A stretch of DNA of 27,823 nt from CAYVUM01 sp964619055 (GCA_964619055.1 CAZUDB010000049.1:1-27823); one strand, 5' to 3'. Shown: positions 14,969 to 22,476, counted from the stretch's first letter. Numbers and translations are program-made. Notes: generated by a model not told the origin, from the sequence alone.

Positions 14969-16815
14969 CCGATGCCCCCGGCGACCGTCCCCGCAACGAT
15001 TTCGACACGATCGCGACGCTTGTTCCTTATCTCTGGCCCCGCAACGCGCTGGACTTGCGCATTCGGGTCGTTGCCGCCGTTGTCTGCCTGATCGCCGCAA
15101 AGGGCATTAATGTCGCCGTCCCGTGGTTCTACAAGGAATCCGTCGATGCGCTGAGCGGGGACGCATCCACGGGCGCGGTTGCTGCAGCTGTGCCGGTGGG
15201 GCTGCTCATTGCCTATGGCGGTGCACGCGTCTTAGCCCTTGCGTTTGGTGAGTTGAGGGATGCGATTTTTGCCCGTGTGGGTCAGCGCGCCATCCGCATG
15301 GCGGCGCTACAAACGTTTCGCCACCTCCATGCGCTCAGTCTGCGCTTTCATCTAGACCGCCGCACGGGGGAAGTCAGCCGCGCCATCGAACGCGGGACCA
15401 AAGGCATCGAGTTCCTGCTCAATTTCATGCTCTTCAACGTGCTGCCGACCTTGCTGGAGATCCTGCTGGTCTGCGTCATTTTATGGTCGCTGTTCAGTGT
15501 CTGGTATGCCCTGATCACGTTCGTTTGTGTGGCGGGCTACATTGTCTGGACCGTCATGGTCACCGAATGGCGCATCAAGTATCGCCGCGCCATGAACGAC
15601 ACGGACAACGCGGCCCACACCCGCGCCATCGACAGTCTGCTTAACTTCGAAACCGTCAAGTATTTCGGCAATGAGCAGCACGAGTCCCGCCGGTTCGACT
15701 CGGCCCTGGAGGCTTATGAAGCGGCGGCCGTCAAAAGCAAGGTCACGCTTAGCCTGCTCAACATCGGCCAGGGCGTCATCATTTCCATTGGCTTGATTAT
15801 CTTGATGGTCATGGCTGGCTACGATGTTACGGCCGGCGCCATGACGATCGGCGACTTCGTTTTGGTCAACACCTACCTCATCCAGCTTTTCCTGCCGCTC
15901 AACTTCCTCGGCTTCGTCTATCGGGAAATCAAGCGGTCCCTGACGGACATGGAAACCATGTTCGGCCTACTCGATCGCACGCCCGAGGTCCATGACCCGC
16001 CCGACGCGCCGGCCCTGGCCACAAAAGGTGGCGCCATCACGTTTTCGGATGTGCGATTTGCCTACGATGCCCGCCGCTCCGTGCTTAACGGCATCTCATT
16101 CACGGTTCCGCCAGGCAATACGCTGGCCCTTGTCGGACCGAGCGGTGCCGGCAAGTCGACGATCGCGCGCTTGATGTATCGATTTTATGACATCACCGGC
16201 GGAAGCATCCTGATCGATGAACAGGACATCCGGAGCGTGAGCCAGACGTCGCTGCGCGCCGGCATTGGGATTGTTCCACAGGACACGGTGCTGTTTAACG
16301 ACACGATCTACTACAACATCGCCTACGGGCGACCGTCCGCATCCCCGGCGGAGGTGGAGGCGGCGGCGCGGCTCGCCCGCATCCACGATTTCGTCACGGC
16401 GCAGCCCGACGGCTACCAGACCACCGTGGGTGAACGAGGTCTGAAGCTCTCCGGTGGTGAAAAGCAGCGGGTCTCCATTGCCCGCACGATCCTAAAGGAA
16501 CCCTGCATTCTCATCTTCGATGAAGCCACCTCAGCCCTCGACACCCAGACCGAAAAGGCGATCCAGGCAAGCTTGCGCGAGGTCTCGGCGGGGCGAACAA
16601 CACTGATCATCGCCCACCGCCTTTCGACGATCGTGGACGCCGACGAGATCGTGGTGCTCGATGGCGGGCAAATCGTCGAGCGTGGGCGACACGCGGAGTT
16701 GCTGGCCATCGGCGGCCTCTACGCCGACATGTGGCAAAAGCAGCAAGAGGCGGAGGAAGCTCGCGAGGTACTGGAACACGCTGGGGAAGACCCGGCGCCA
16801 CAACCGGCGGAGTGA
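14965..16815 (+). CDS. Atm1/HMT1-family ABC exporter (fused permease and ATPase)
   Basis: Inner-membrane half-transporter of 616 residues that would work as a homodimer. The N-terminal six-helix domain (about 20-330) contains NFETVKYFGNE, a stretch conserved in Atm1/ABCB7/HMT1 proteins. The ATPase domain has Walker A GPSGAGKST (391-399), signature LSGGE (495-499), Walker B ILIFDEATSALD (515-526) and the H-loop IIAHRLST. Family members export glutathione-based sulfur compounds or metal-glutathione conjugates, supporting cytosolic Fe-S assembly or metal tolerance. It starts at a GTG that overlaps the upstream stop (GTGA). The coupling to an exported phytase-like protein is unusual. The C-terminal 30 residues are acidic and variable. 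Confidence 0.93.
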   Translation: MTDAPGDRPRNDFDTIATLVPYLWPRNALDLRIRVVAAVVCLIAAKGINVAVPWFYKESVDALSGDASTGAVAAAVPVGLLIAYGGARVLALAFGELRDAIFARVGQRAIRMAALQTFRHLHALSLRFHLDRRTGEVSRAIERGTKGIEFLLNFMLFNVLPTLLEILLVCVILWSLFSVWYALITFVCVAGYIVWTVMVTEWRIKYRRAMNDTDNAAHTRAIDSLLNFETVKYFGNEQHESRRFDSALEAYEAAAVKSKVTLSLLNIGQGVIISIGLIILMVMAGYDVTAGAMTIGDFVLVNTYLIQLFLPLNFLGFVYREIKRSLTDMETMFGLLDRTPEVHDPPDAPALATKGGAITFSDVRFAYDARRSVLNGISFTVPPGNTLALVGPSGAGKSTIARLMYRFYDITGGSILIDEQDIRSVSQTSLRAGIGIVPQDTVLFNDTIYYNIAYGRPSASPAEVEAAARLARIHDFVTAQPDGYQTTVGERGLKLSGGEKQRVSIARTILKEPCILIFDEATSALDTQTEKAIQASLREVSAGRTTLIIAHRLSTIVDADEIVVLDGGQIVERGRHAELLAIGGLYADMWQKQQEAEEAREVLEHAGEDPAPQPAE

Positions 16816-16934
16816 CGGCGCCGGGGGGGGCCCTTATTAAGATCGGCTGCGACATCGGTTCTGCAGACCTCTTCGCGCCAAGTCAGCGACGGCATTGCAC
16901 CCGGCGCCCGTGACGATATCAAGCTTGCAGGGAC

Positions 16935-17109
16935 TTAGCGGCGCCAGGGCCAGTCACACAGCCCCCCATGGGGGCTCTCGATGTCGGCTATAAAGATCGC
17001 CACGCTGCCGTTTTCGATTGGCACGGGCGCGTTGGAGAATCGACACAATCGTCTGCGCAACCTCGGTCAACGAATGGCCGACAAGCAGCATCGTTGCCGG
17101 CCCGAAAAG
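16935..17109 (-). pseudogene. Frameshifted C-terminal remnant of a histidine-phosphatase-family gene
   Basis: Two adjoining minus-strand frames each give protein-like sequence. From about 17109 one reads FGPATMLLVGHSLTEVAQTI, with the L-L-V-G-H-S box of the phosphoglycerate-mutase/SixA superfamily. After a one-base shift near 17030-17040 the other reads APVPIENGSVAIFIADIESP and ends in GGLCDWPWRR at a TAA (16935-16937). E-N-G-S-V-A after the GHS box matches the family's C-terminal order. The first catalytic RHG box is not found, and stops close the frame upstream (17137). It occupies most of the 454-nt gap 16816-17269. The 7-bp hairpin at 16960-16976 (AGCCCCC/GGGGGCT) lies inside it and may simply be coding. 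Confidence 0.5.
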
Positions 17110-17117
17110 CCGACTCG

Positions 17118-17134
17118 CGTCGCTCCGAGCGACG
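17118..17134. repeat. 8-bp palindrome upstream of the redox operon
   Basis: CGTCGCTC and GAGCGACG flank a single C, about 135 nt before the iron-sulfur subunit start. It could be an operator or a transcript hairpin. It also lies at the upstream end of the histidine-phosphatase remnant, so it may have no present role. Confidence 0.3.
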
Positions 17135-17269
17135 ACTTAGTGTCCTACCGAGCTTAGAGTGCGCCGGTGCGCTCGCGGTGAACATCTCCCTTTCGCGCTC
17201 GGCACAGGACCGACGTTTGCAGTGGGGGTAGAATACACGTACCAGATTGGATTTCTTGGGCGCGGGATC

Positions 17270-17923
17270 ATGGACAAAGCGGACATACACATCACGGTGG
17301 ATGGGCGTGAACTCGCGGCCCAGGCCGAAACCTCCGTCATCGAAGCCGTGTGGCACTCCGGGAATGTTCTGGTCGAAGGCGTGGGGTGCCTACAGGGCCT
17401 CTGCGGCTCCTGCCGGGTGATGGTGCGGCGAACGGGCTCCAAGGACGTCACCATGGAGCTCGCCTGCGAGACAATCGTCGAGCCCGGCATGCAAGTGACG
17501 TTTGTCGGCTTTCTCGCGCATCATAAGCACCACGTCTATCAAATCGAGGACTTCGCCAACGCGTGGGATGTCCTCGAACAGATGAACGCCGTCTTTCCGG
17601 AGGCGGCCCACTGTCGCCACTGCGGGGGATGCGACGCAACATGTCCGCGCGGCCTGGAGGTCCAGCGTGGTGTAAACCTTCTCGTCGAAGGCAGCGTTCA
17701 AGAGGCGAGCGACATCTTTGCAGAGTGCATCATGTGCAACCTTTGCACACGGGCCTGCCCCGAGCGTATCGGGCCAAACCATCTGGGGATCTTGGGGCGG
17801 CGCATTGTGGCCTCGCTTTCGCTGCATCCGCCCAACCTCTTGGTTCGGCTCAATCAACTGAGACGGGGCGAGCTTACGGTGGACATGGACGCCATCGACA
17901 CCGACACGGCGCGCTTGGGATAA
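17270..17923 (+). CDS. Soluble SdhB/FrdB-like iron-sulfur subunit
   Basis: 217-residue electron-transfer subunit. The N-terminal plant-type [2Fe-2S] ferredoxin domain has Cys40, Cys45, Cys48 (GCLQGLCGSC) and Cys66. The C-terminal domain has two complete C-x2-C-x2-C-x3-C-P sites: Cys115/118/121/125 (CRHCGGCDATCP) and Cys153/156/159/163 (CIMCNLCTRACP). Classical SdhB/FrdB has one [2Fe-2S], one [4Fe-4S] and one [3Fe-4S]; here both last sites look like [4Fe-4S]. There is no transmembrane segment. The ATG at 17270 puts the ferredoxin fold at the very N-terminus; an in-frame start at 17159 would add 37 unrelated residues. Nine bases separate it from the flavoprotein gene, so they are surely co-transcribed. 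It probably carries electrons between the NuoF-like and FrdA-like subunits. Confidence 0.88.
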   Translation: MDKADIHITVDGRELAAQAETSVIEAVWHSGNVLVEGVGCLQGLCGSCRVMVRRTGSKDVTMELACETIVEPGMQVTFVGFLAHHKHHVYQIEDFANAWDVLEQMNAVFPEAAHCRHCGGCDATCPRGLEVQRGVNLLVEGSVQEASDIFAECIMCNLCTRACPERIGPNHLGILGRRIVASLSLHPPNLLVRLNQLRRGELTVDMDAIDTDTARLG

Positions 17924-17932
17924 CAGCGGAAG

Positions 17933-19576
17933 ATGACGTCGACCGGCATACCCTATGACGAGGCGTTGGCGACCTGGAGGGCGTCGCCAACGCCACAACT
18001 ACGGGACCCGAGCCTCGGCTGTAGAGACTTGCTGAAGCGCTACCACCCCGATTACCAAGACGAGACACGAACAACGCTGCAGATTGGCCCCAACGCGGGA
18101 GATCCGTGCCACCGCTTACTCGCCGACACTTTGCAATCGAACGCTCGGATCGACGAGGCCGACCTGGCGGGCGCACGCGTGGTCGACACAGACGTCCTCG
18201 TTGTCGGGGGCGGCGGCGGCGGTTGCGCGGCCGCGCTCACGGCCGTCAAGGGTGGCGCCAGTGTGGTCGTTGCCACGAAACTGCGCTTGGGCGACAGCAA
18301 TACCGTCATGGCCGAAGCGGGCATTCAGGCCGCCGTCAACCCGGAGGACTCACCGCAACGCCACTTCGAGGACACGCTGCGGGGCGGCCATCTTAAGGGG
18401 GACAAGGCGCTCGTTGCGCAGATGGTGATGGACGGTCCCGACGTGATCCGCTGGCTGATTCAGCTCGGCATGCAGTTCGACCTGGACGGAGAGAACATCC
18501 GAACCCGTCGCGTCGGCGGGGCTACCGCCGACCGCATTATGGGCTTTCGGGACTACACCGGCCTGGAGCTGATGCGGGTCATGCGCGAAGCCGTACAAAA
18601 ATGCGACATTGACGTCTGGAACCGGTGTCCTGTCGTCGAGCTGCTCTGCGACGAGCACGGGCACTGTGCCGGCGCCGTCGTGTTCTCGCTGCCGACCCGC
18701 CGGTATCAGCTCGTTCGGGCGAAGACCGTCATTCTCGCCACCGGTGGCGTTGGCCGACTCCACCTGAGCGGATTCCCAACGTCAAACCACTTTGGTGCCA
18801 CCGGCGACGGACTCGTTCTCGCGTATCGGCTGGGCGCGCGGTTACGTAACCTCGTCTCCTTTCAATATCACCCGACCGGTCTTGCCGACCCGCTGCGGCT
18901 TGCCGGCAACCTTGTTACCGAGACCATACGCTCCGCTGGCGCACGGCTTGTGAACGGCCGCGGCGAGCGCTTTGTTGATGAGTTGAAGCCGCGCGATCAC
19001 GTGGCCGCCGCGATCATCCGCGAATGCGAGGAAGGGCGCAGTGTCGTTACTGACTCAGGCCATCGTGGCGTGTTCCTGGATACACCGGCGGTCGAACGCC
19101 AATGGCCGGGCGTCCTGGAAAAGCAGTTCGGCAGCCTGGTAAGGCTGGCGACGAAATGCGGGCACGACCCCGCCGAAAGGCCATTCGTTGTCTATCCGAC
19201 GCTCCATTTCCAGAACGGCGGCGTCGTGATCGACGGCGACGGGGCGTCGTCGGTTCCTAACCTCTTTTGCGTCGGCGAGGTCGCGGGCGGCGTGCATGGC
19301 CACAACCGTCTCGCCGGCAACGCGCTCCTGGAGATCCTCAGTTTCGGTCGACGGGCGGGTGCCAAGGCGGCCGAACGAGCGAGTGCCGTGTATCCCCAGA
19401 AGCTACTGATCGAACATGTCACCCGACGCCAGCGCGAGATGACGGACGCCGGGCTTCCCCTTGAGCGGATCGGCCCGCCATTGTTCCCGGACTACGCCAA
19501 TTTCGACACTACGACCGACTACGCGCCGCGCAGCACGTCGCGGGGCTCGTTGGCGGAGGAAAGGGTGCGCGCATGA
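17933..19576 (+). CDS. FrdA/SdhA-like flavoprotein (fumarate reductase type)
   Basis: 547-residue FAD subunit. The dinucleotide-binding motif VVGGGGGGCAAAL lies at about residues 90-102, after an unusual 85-residue extension. Residues needed for dicarboxylate binding and catalysis in fumarate reductases all have counterparts: H313 (QYHPTG), T329/E330, R354 (KPRDHV, proton donor), H425 (LHFQNGG) and R459 (HGHNRLAGN). Where SdhA/FrdA has the His that binds FAD covalently, this protein has N123 (SNTVMAEAG), as in NadB-like enzymes with non-covalent FAD. No membrane helices. ATG 17933 follows GCGGAAG closely. The 3' end overlaps the NuoF-like start (ATGA). Expected role: reduction of fumarate, or a similar enoate, with electrons from NADH through the partner subunits. 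L-aspartate oxidase is less likely, given the company of Fe-S and NuoF subunits. Confidence 0.85.
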   Translation: MTSTGIPYDEALATWRASPTPQLRDPSLGCRDLLKRYHPDYQDETRTTLQIGPNAGDPCHRLLADTLQSNARIDEADLAGARVVDTDVLVVGGGGGGCAAALTAVKGGASVVVATKLRLGDSNTVMAEAGIQAAVNPEDSPQRHFEDTLRGGHLKGDKALVAQMVMDGPDVIRWLIQLGMQFDLDGENIRTRRVGGATADRIMGFRDYTGLELMRVMREAVQKCDIDVWNRCPVVELLCDEHGHCAGAVVFSLPTRRYQLVRAKTVILATGGVGRLHLSGFPTSNHFGATGDGLVLAYRLGARLRNLVSFQYHPTGLADPLRLAGNLVTETIRSAGARLVNGRGERFVDELKPRDHVAAAIIRECEEGRSVVTDSGHRGVFLDTPAVERQWPGVLEKQFGSLVRLATKCGHDPAERPFVVYPTLHFQNGGVVIDGDGASSVPNLFCVGEVAGGVHGHNRLAGNALLEILSFGRRAGAKAAERASAVYPQKLLIEHVTRRQREMTDAGLPLERIGPPLFPDYANFDTTTDYAPRSTSRGSLAEERVRA

Positions 19577-20820
19577 GCGTCCTGAACCAGGTTCTGCTCC
19601 ATGACAGGTGCCTCGTCGGCCCGGACTTGGGGCAATGGCTGGACGGCCCCGGTGGCGACGGTCTGGAGGCGGCTCTCGCGACGCCCGACTTCCTGACCGC
19701 CATGATCGAAGCGGCCGGACTGCGCGGTATGGGCGGTGCCGGCTTCCCGACTCACCGCAAGTGGGGATTCGTTGCTGCCGAAACCGGGTCCCCGGACAAA
19801 TACCTGATCTGCAACGGCAACGAGGACGAGCCGGGCACCTTCAAGGACCGCATGCTGCTCGAAAAGTCTCCGCACCAGGTCATCGAAGGCGCCTTGATCG
19901 CGGCGCTGGCAACGAGCGTCAACCACGTTGTCCTCTACGTCAACCCAGCGCAGCAGGCGGCGGTTGCGAACGTTCGAACGGCTATTGAGCAATGGTTGGC
20001 CCACTCGCTGTTCGAGCAGGTGGCACGCGTGATCGACCGGCCGATGGCCCTGCGCCTCGTCGAGAGCTCGGGTCTCTACATCGGCGGCGAGGAGTCAGCG
20101 GCGATCGCGTCGGTGGAGGGCGGTTTCCCGTTTCCGCGTCAAAAGCCACCCTACCCGGCGCAGAGCGGCGTTAACGGCTGTCCGACGCTGATCAACAACA
20201 CTGAGACGCTGGCCAACGTCTCGCACATTATCCGCAAGGGCGCTGACTGGTACCGCAGTCTAGGGATCGGCGAAGCGGCCGGGACCAAAATCTACACGCT
20301 CACGGGCGACATTGTCGCGCCCGGCGTCTACGAGTTGCCCATGGGCACATCGCTCAGGGATTTGGTTGAGGTCTACGGGCGCGGCATGCTCGCCGGCAAG
20401 CAGTTCAAGGCCGTCTTCACGGGTGGGCCGTCGAACACGATCCTTAAGAAAGAGGACGTTGACGTCGCACTCGATTTCGATTCCGTGCGTGAGCGCCATT
20501 CGAGCCTCGGGACAGGGGCCATGATCGTCATCTCCGAGGGAACGGGTATCATCAAACGTGTCACTGACTATGTGGATTTCTTTGCCCACGCGTCATGCGG
20601 TCAGTGCCCGCCGTGCAAGATTGGGACCCATCAGTTGTCGCGGCTGTTGCGGAAGATCAACACGGGCGATGGGACACGCGCTGATATGGATGCCCTACTC
20701 AACCTGTGCAGCGTGCTACCGGGCAGCGGGCGTTGCAGCCTCATCGACGGCGCGGTCACTGTCGTCAACAGCTCGCTCCACAAGTTCCGCAGCGAATATG
20801 AACGCCAGCTAACCCTGTAA
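19573..20820 (+). CDS. NuoF/HoxF-like NADH- and FMN-binding subunit
   Basis: 415-residue protein homologous to the NADH-oxidising 51-kDa subunit of complex I and related soluble dehydrogenases. The FMN/NADH motifs are RGMGGAGFPTHRKW (51-64), CNGNEDEPGTFKDR (80-93) and GLYIGGEESAAIASVEG (167-183). The [4Fe-4S] (N3-type) ligands are Cys342, Cys345, Cys348 (SCGQCPPCKIGT) and Cys388 (SGRCSL). It lacks the extra thioredoxin-like [2Fe-2S] domain of HoxF/HydB, and no NuoE gene is nearby, so electrons must leave through the co-encoded iron-sulfur subunit. Its ATG overlaps the flavoprotein stop (ATGA), pointing to fixed stoichiometry. The gene is well away from any complex I operon visible here. Confidence 0.9.
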   Translation: MSVLNQVLLHDRCLVGPDLGQWLDGPGGDGLEAALATPDFLTAMIEAAGLRGMGGAGFPTHRKWGFVAAETGSPDKYLICNGNEDEPGTFKDRMLLEKSPHQVIEGALIAALATSVNHVVLYVNPAQQAAVANVRTAIEQWLAHSLFEQVARVIDRPMALRLVESSGLYIGGEESAAIASVEGGFPFPRQKPPYPAQSGVNGCPTLINNTETLANVSHIIRKGADWYRSLGIGEAAGTKIYTLTGDIVAPGVYELPMGTSLRDLVEVYGRGMLAGKQFKAVFTGGPSNTILKKEDVDVALDFDSVRERHSSLGTGAMIVISEGTGIIKRVTDYVDFFAHASCGQCPPCKIGTHQLSRLLRKINTGDGTRADMDALLNLCSVLPGSGRCSLIDGAVTVVNSSLHKFRSEYERQLTL

Positions 20821-20934
20821 CCCTCGGCAGCGCACCCAGCCTGAAGGTCTCGACTGGCGCTAGGCAGGTGCAAGCCGAACCGTCCTCCTGACGAACACTG
20901 CGTTTCAGCGACTTACGGACACATAGAGCTCTTA

Positions 20935-20958
20935 AACCCGAACTGTGAAGTTCGGGTT
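20935..20958. terminator. Hairpin with GTGA tetraloop after the redox operon
   Basis: AACCCGAACT (20935-20944) and AGTTCGGGTT (20949-20958) form a perfect 10-bp stem closed by GTGA, a GNRA-type tetraloop in RNA. It lies 115 nt after the NuoF-like stop and 146 nt before the MoaD-like start. No T-run follows, so it may be a weak terminator, mRNA stabiliser or processing site. The remaining 283-nt gap shows no gene. Confidence 0.4.
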
Positions 20959-21103
20959 GAGTTCGATCACTTTACAGCGCCGTCCTCTTCTCCAACAGTT
21001 ACGCGATCCCGAAACCGGTCATTGACAGCAACGGCCCGGAAGCTGGACCCTCTCCACCGAGGGACGGTCGGTGCCGAGCCGCGCGACACGTAGAGGGCCA
21101 CCC

Positions 21104-21379
21104 ATGGCGAAGGTCGTTTTAACGCCCAACATCCAGCGCCACGTCACATGCGCAACGGCCGAAGCCGAAGGTCAAACCGTGCGCGAGGTTTTGGAGAATG
21201 CGTTCGCGGCAAATCCGCGGGCCCGGCAGTATGTCCTCGATGATCAGTCGGCGCTGCGCAAACACATGATCATTTTCGTGGACGGTGAGGTGATCGCTGA
21301 CCGTCGGGGCCTATCCGACCCGGTTACCCAGGAAAGCACAATCTATGTGTTTCAAGCCCTGTCAGGAGGCCGATCGTGA
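21104..21379 (+). CDS. MoaD/ThiS-family ubiquitin-like small protein
   Basis: 91-residue protein with the beta-grasp pattern of MoaD/ThiS sulfur carriers: TVREVLENAFAANP after the second strand, IIFVDGEVIADRRGL in the middle and IYVFQALSGG near the end. Carriers of this family are activated at a C-terminal Gly-Gly. Here the Gly-Gly (88-89) is followed by Arg-Ser, so the tail must be trimmed, or the protein does not work as a classical carrier. GAGGG seven bases before ATG 21104 supports this start; an upstream in-frame ATG (21071) adds 11 basic residues. Its stop overlaps the GTG of the next gene (GTGA), so the two are translationally coupled. No moaE, moeB or thiF lies nearby. Confidence 0.8.
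   Translation: MAKVVLTPNIQRHVTCATAEAEGQTVREVLENAFAANPRARQYVLDDQSALRKHMIIFVDGEVIADRRGLSDPVTQESTIYVFQALSGGRS
21364..21369 (+). promoter_or_regulatory. Strong ribosome-binding site fixing a GTG start
   Basis: AGGAGG six bases before GTG 21376, inside the 3' end of the MoaD-like gene. It decides the start of the Asp-box propeller gene and implies that its translation is efficient and linked to the upstream gene. Confidence 0.85.
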
Positions 21380-22476
21380 GTGACGAGCTGCTCGTTTCCA
21401 CCCGCAAGGGATTGTTTACGGTGTCGCGCACCGAAGTGAACTGGGAGATCTCCAAGGTCGATTTCCTCGGCGACAACGTCTCTATCACGCTGACGGACGC
21501 ACGGGATGGACGTCACTACGCCGCCCTTGATCACGGCCATTTCGGTGTCAAGCTCCATCGCTCCACGTCGGACGGCTGGGAGGAGATAGCGGCGCCCGCC
21601 TACCCGCCGAAGCCGGAGGGCCATGAAGAGCACGACATGTGGGGACGCCCCTTGGCGTGGAGCACAGCGCGCATTTGGTCGATGGCAGCCGGTGGCGCAG
21701 ATGAGCCGGGAGTCCTTTGGTGCGGAACCTTGCCGGGCGGCCTGTTTCGCTCCACCGACCACGGCGACAGCTGGGAGATCGTCAGCGCCCTGTGGCACCA
21801 CCCCAAACGCACCCAGTGGATGGGCGGCGGCGCGGATCTCCCCGGTATCCATTCCATTTGCGTCGATCCGCGCAATTCACGCCGGGTTTGGATTGCGGTC
21901 TCCACGGGCGGGATCTGGTTTACGGATGATGCCGGTGCCAGTTGGACGCAACGCGGTCACGGGATGCGTGCAGAGTATGTCCCGCCCGAGCTGGTTCATG
22001 ACCCCATTGCCCAAGATGTCCACTGCCTGGTGCAATGTCCGGCGGCTCCGCATCGGATGTGGATTCAGCACCACAACGGTATCTTCATCTCCTCGGACGA
22101 GGGCGCAACGTTCACCGAGATCACGGATGTCCAGCCGTCAGCGTTCGGCTTCCCGGTGGTGGTCCATCCCCAAGACCCGGACACGGCTTGGTTTGTCCCG
22201 GAGATCAAGGACGAGCGACGCATCCCCTGTGACGCCAAGGTGGTCGTCACCCGCACGCGTGATGGCGGCCGCAGCTTCGAAGTGCTGTCGTCCGGACTGC
22301 CGCAATCCCACGCATACGACCTGGTATACCGCCATGCCTTGGCGATTGACGCGGACGGCCAGCGGCTGGCGTTTGGCTCGACGACCGGCGGTCTGTGGGT
22401 CAGCGAGGACCAGGGCGACACCTGGACCTGCATCTCACACACCCTGCCGCCGATTTACGCCGTGCGTTTCACCTAA
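21376..22476 (+). CDS. BNR/Asp-box repeat beta-propeller protein
   Basis: 366-residue protein built of sialidase-type Asp-box repeats: STDHGDSW (126-133), TDDAGASW (183-190), SDEGATF (240-246), TRDGGRSF (294-301) and SEDQGDTW (343-350). Each sits at a beta-hairpin turn of a predicted six- or seven-bladed propeller (YCF48/exo-alpha-sialidase-like). The catalytic Arg triad and Tyr/Glu pair of true sialidases are not recognisable, so enzymatic sialidase activity should not be assumed. No signal peptide: it begins MSDELLVSTRKGLF and looks cytoplasmic. The four-base overlap with the MoaD-like gene indicates a functional pair. The role is unknown; binding or chaperoning a protein or cofactor partner is possible. 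Confidence 0.82.
   Translation: MSDELLVSTRKGLFTVSRTEVNWEISKVDFLGDNVSITLTDARDGRHYAALDHGHFGVKLHRSTSDGWEEIAAPAYPPKPEGHEEHDMWGRPLAWSTARIWSMAAGGADEPGVLWCGTLPGGLFRSTDHGDSWEIVSALWHHPKRTQWMGGGADLPGIHSICVDPRNSRRVWIAVSTGGIWFTDDAGASWTQRGHGMRAEYVPPELVHDPIAQDVHCLVQCPAAPHRMWIQHHNGIFISSDEGATFTEITDVQPSAFGFPVVVHPQDPDTAWFVPEIKDERRIPCDAKVVVTRTRDGGRSFEVLSSGLPQSHAYDLVYRHALAIDADGQRLAFGSTTGGLWVSEDQGDTWTCISHTLPPIYAVRFT

Noticed and set aside
21376..22476. True exo-alpha-sialidase
   Set aside because: Asp-boxes are present, but the catalytic Arg triad and Tyr nucleophile could not be placed, and there is no secretion signal.
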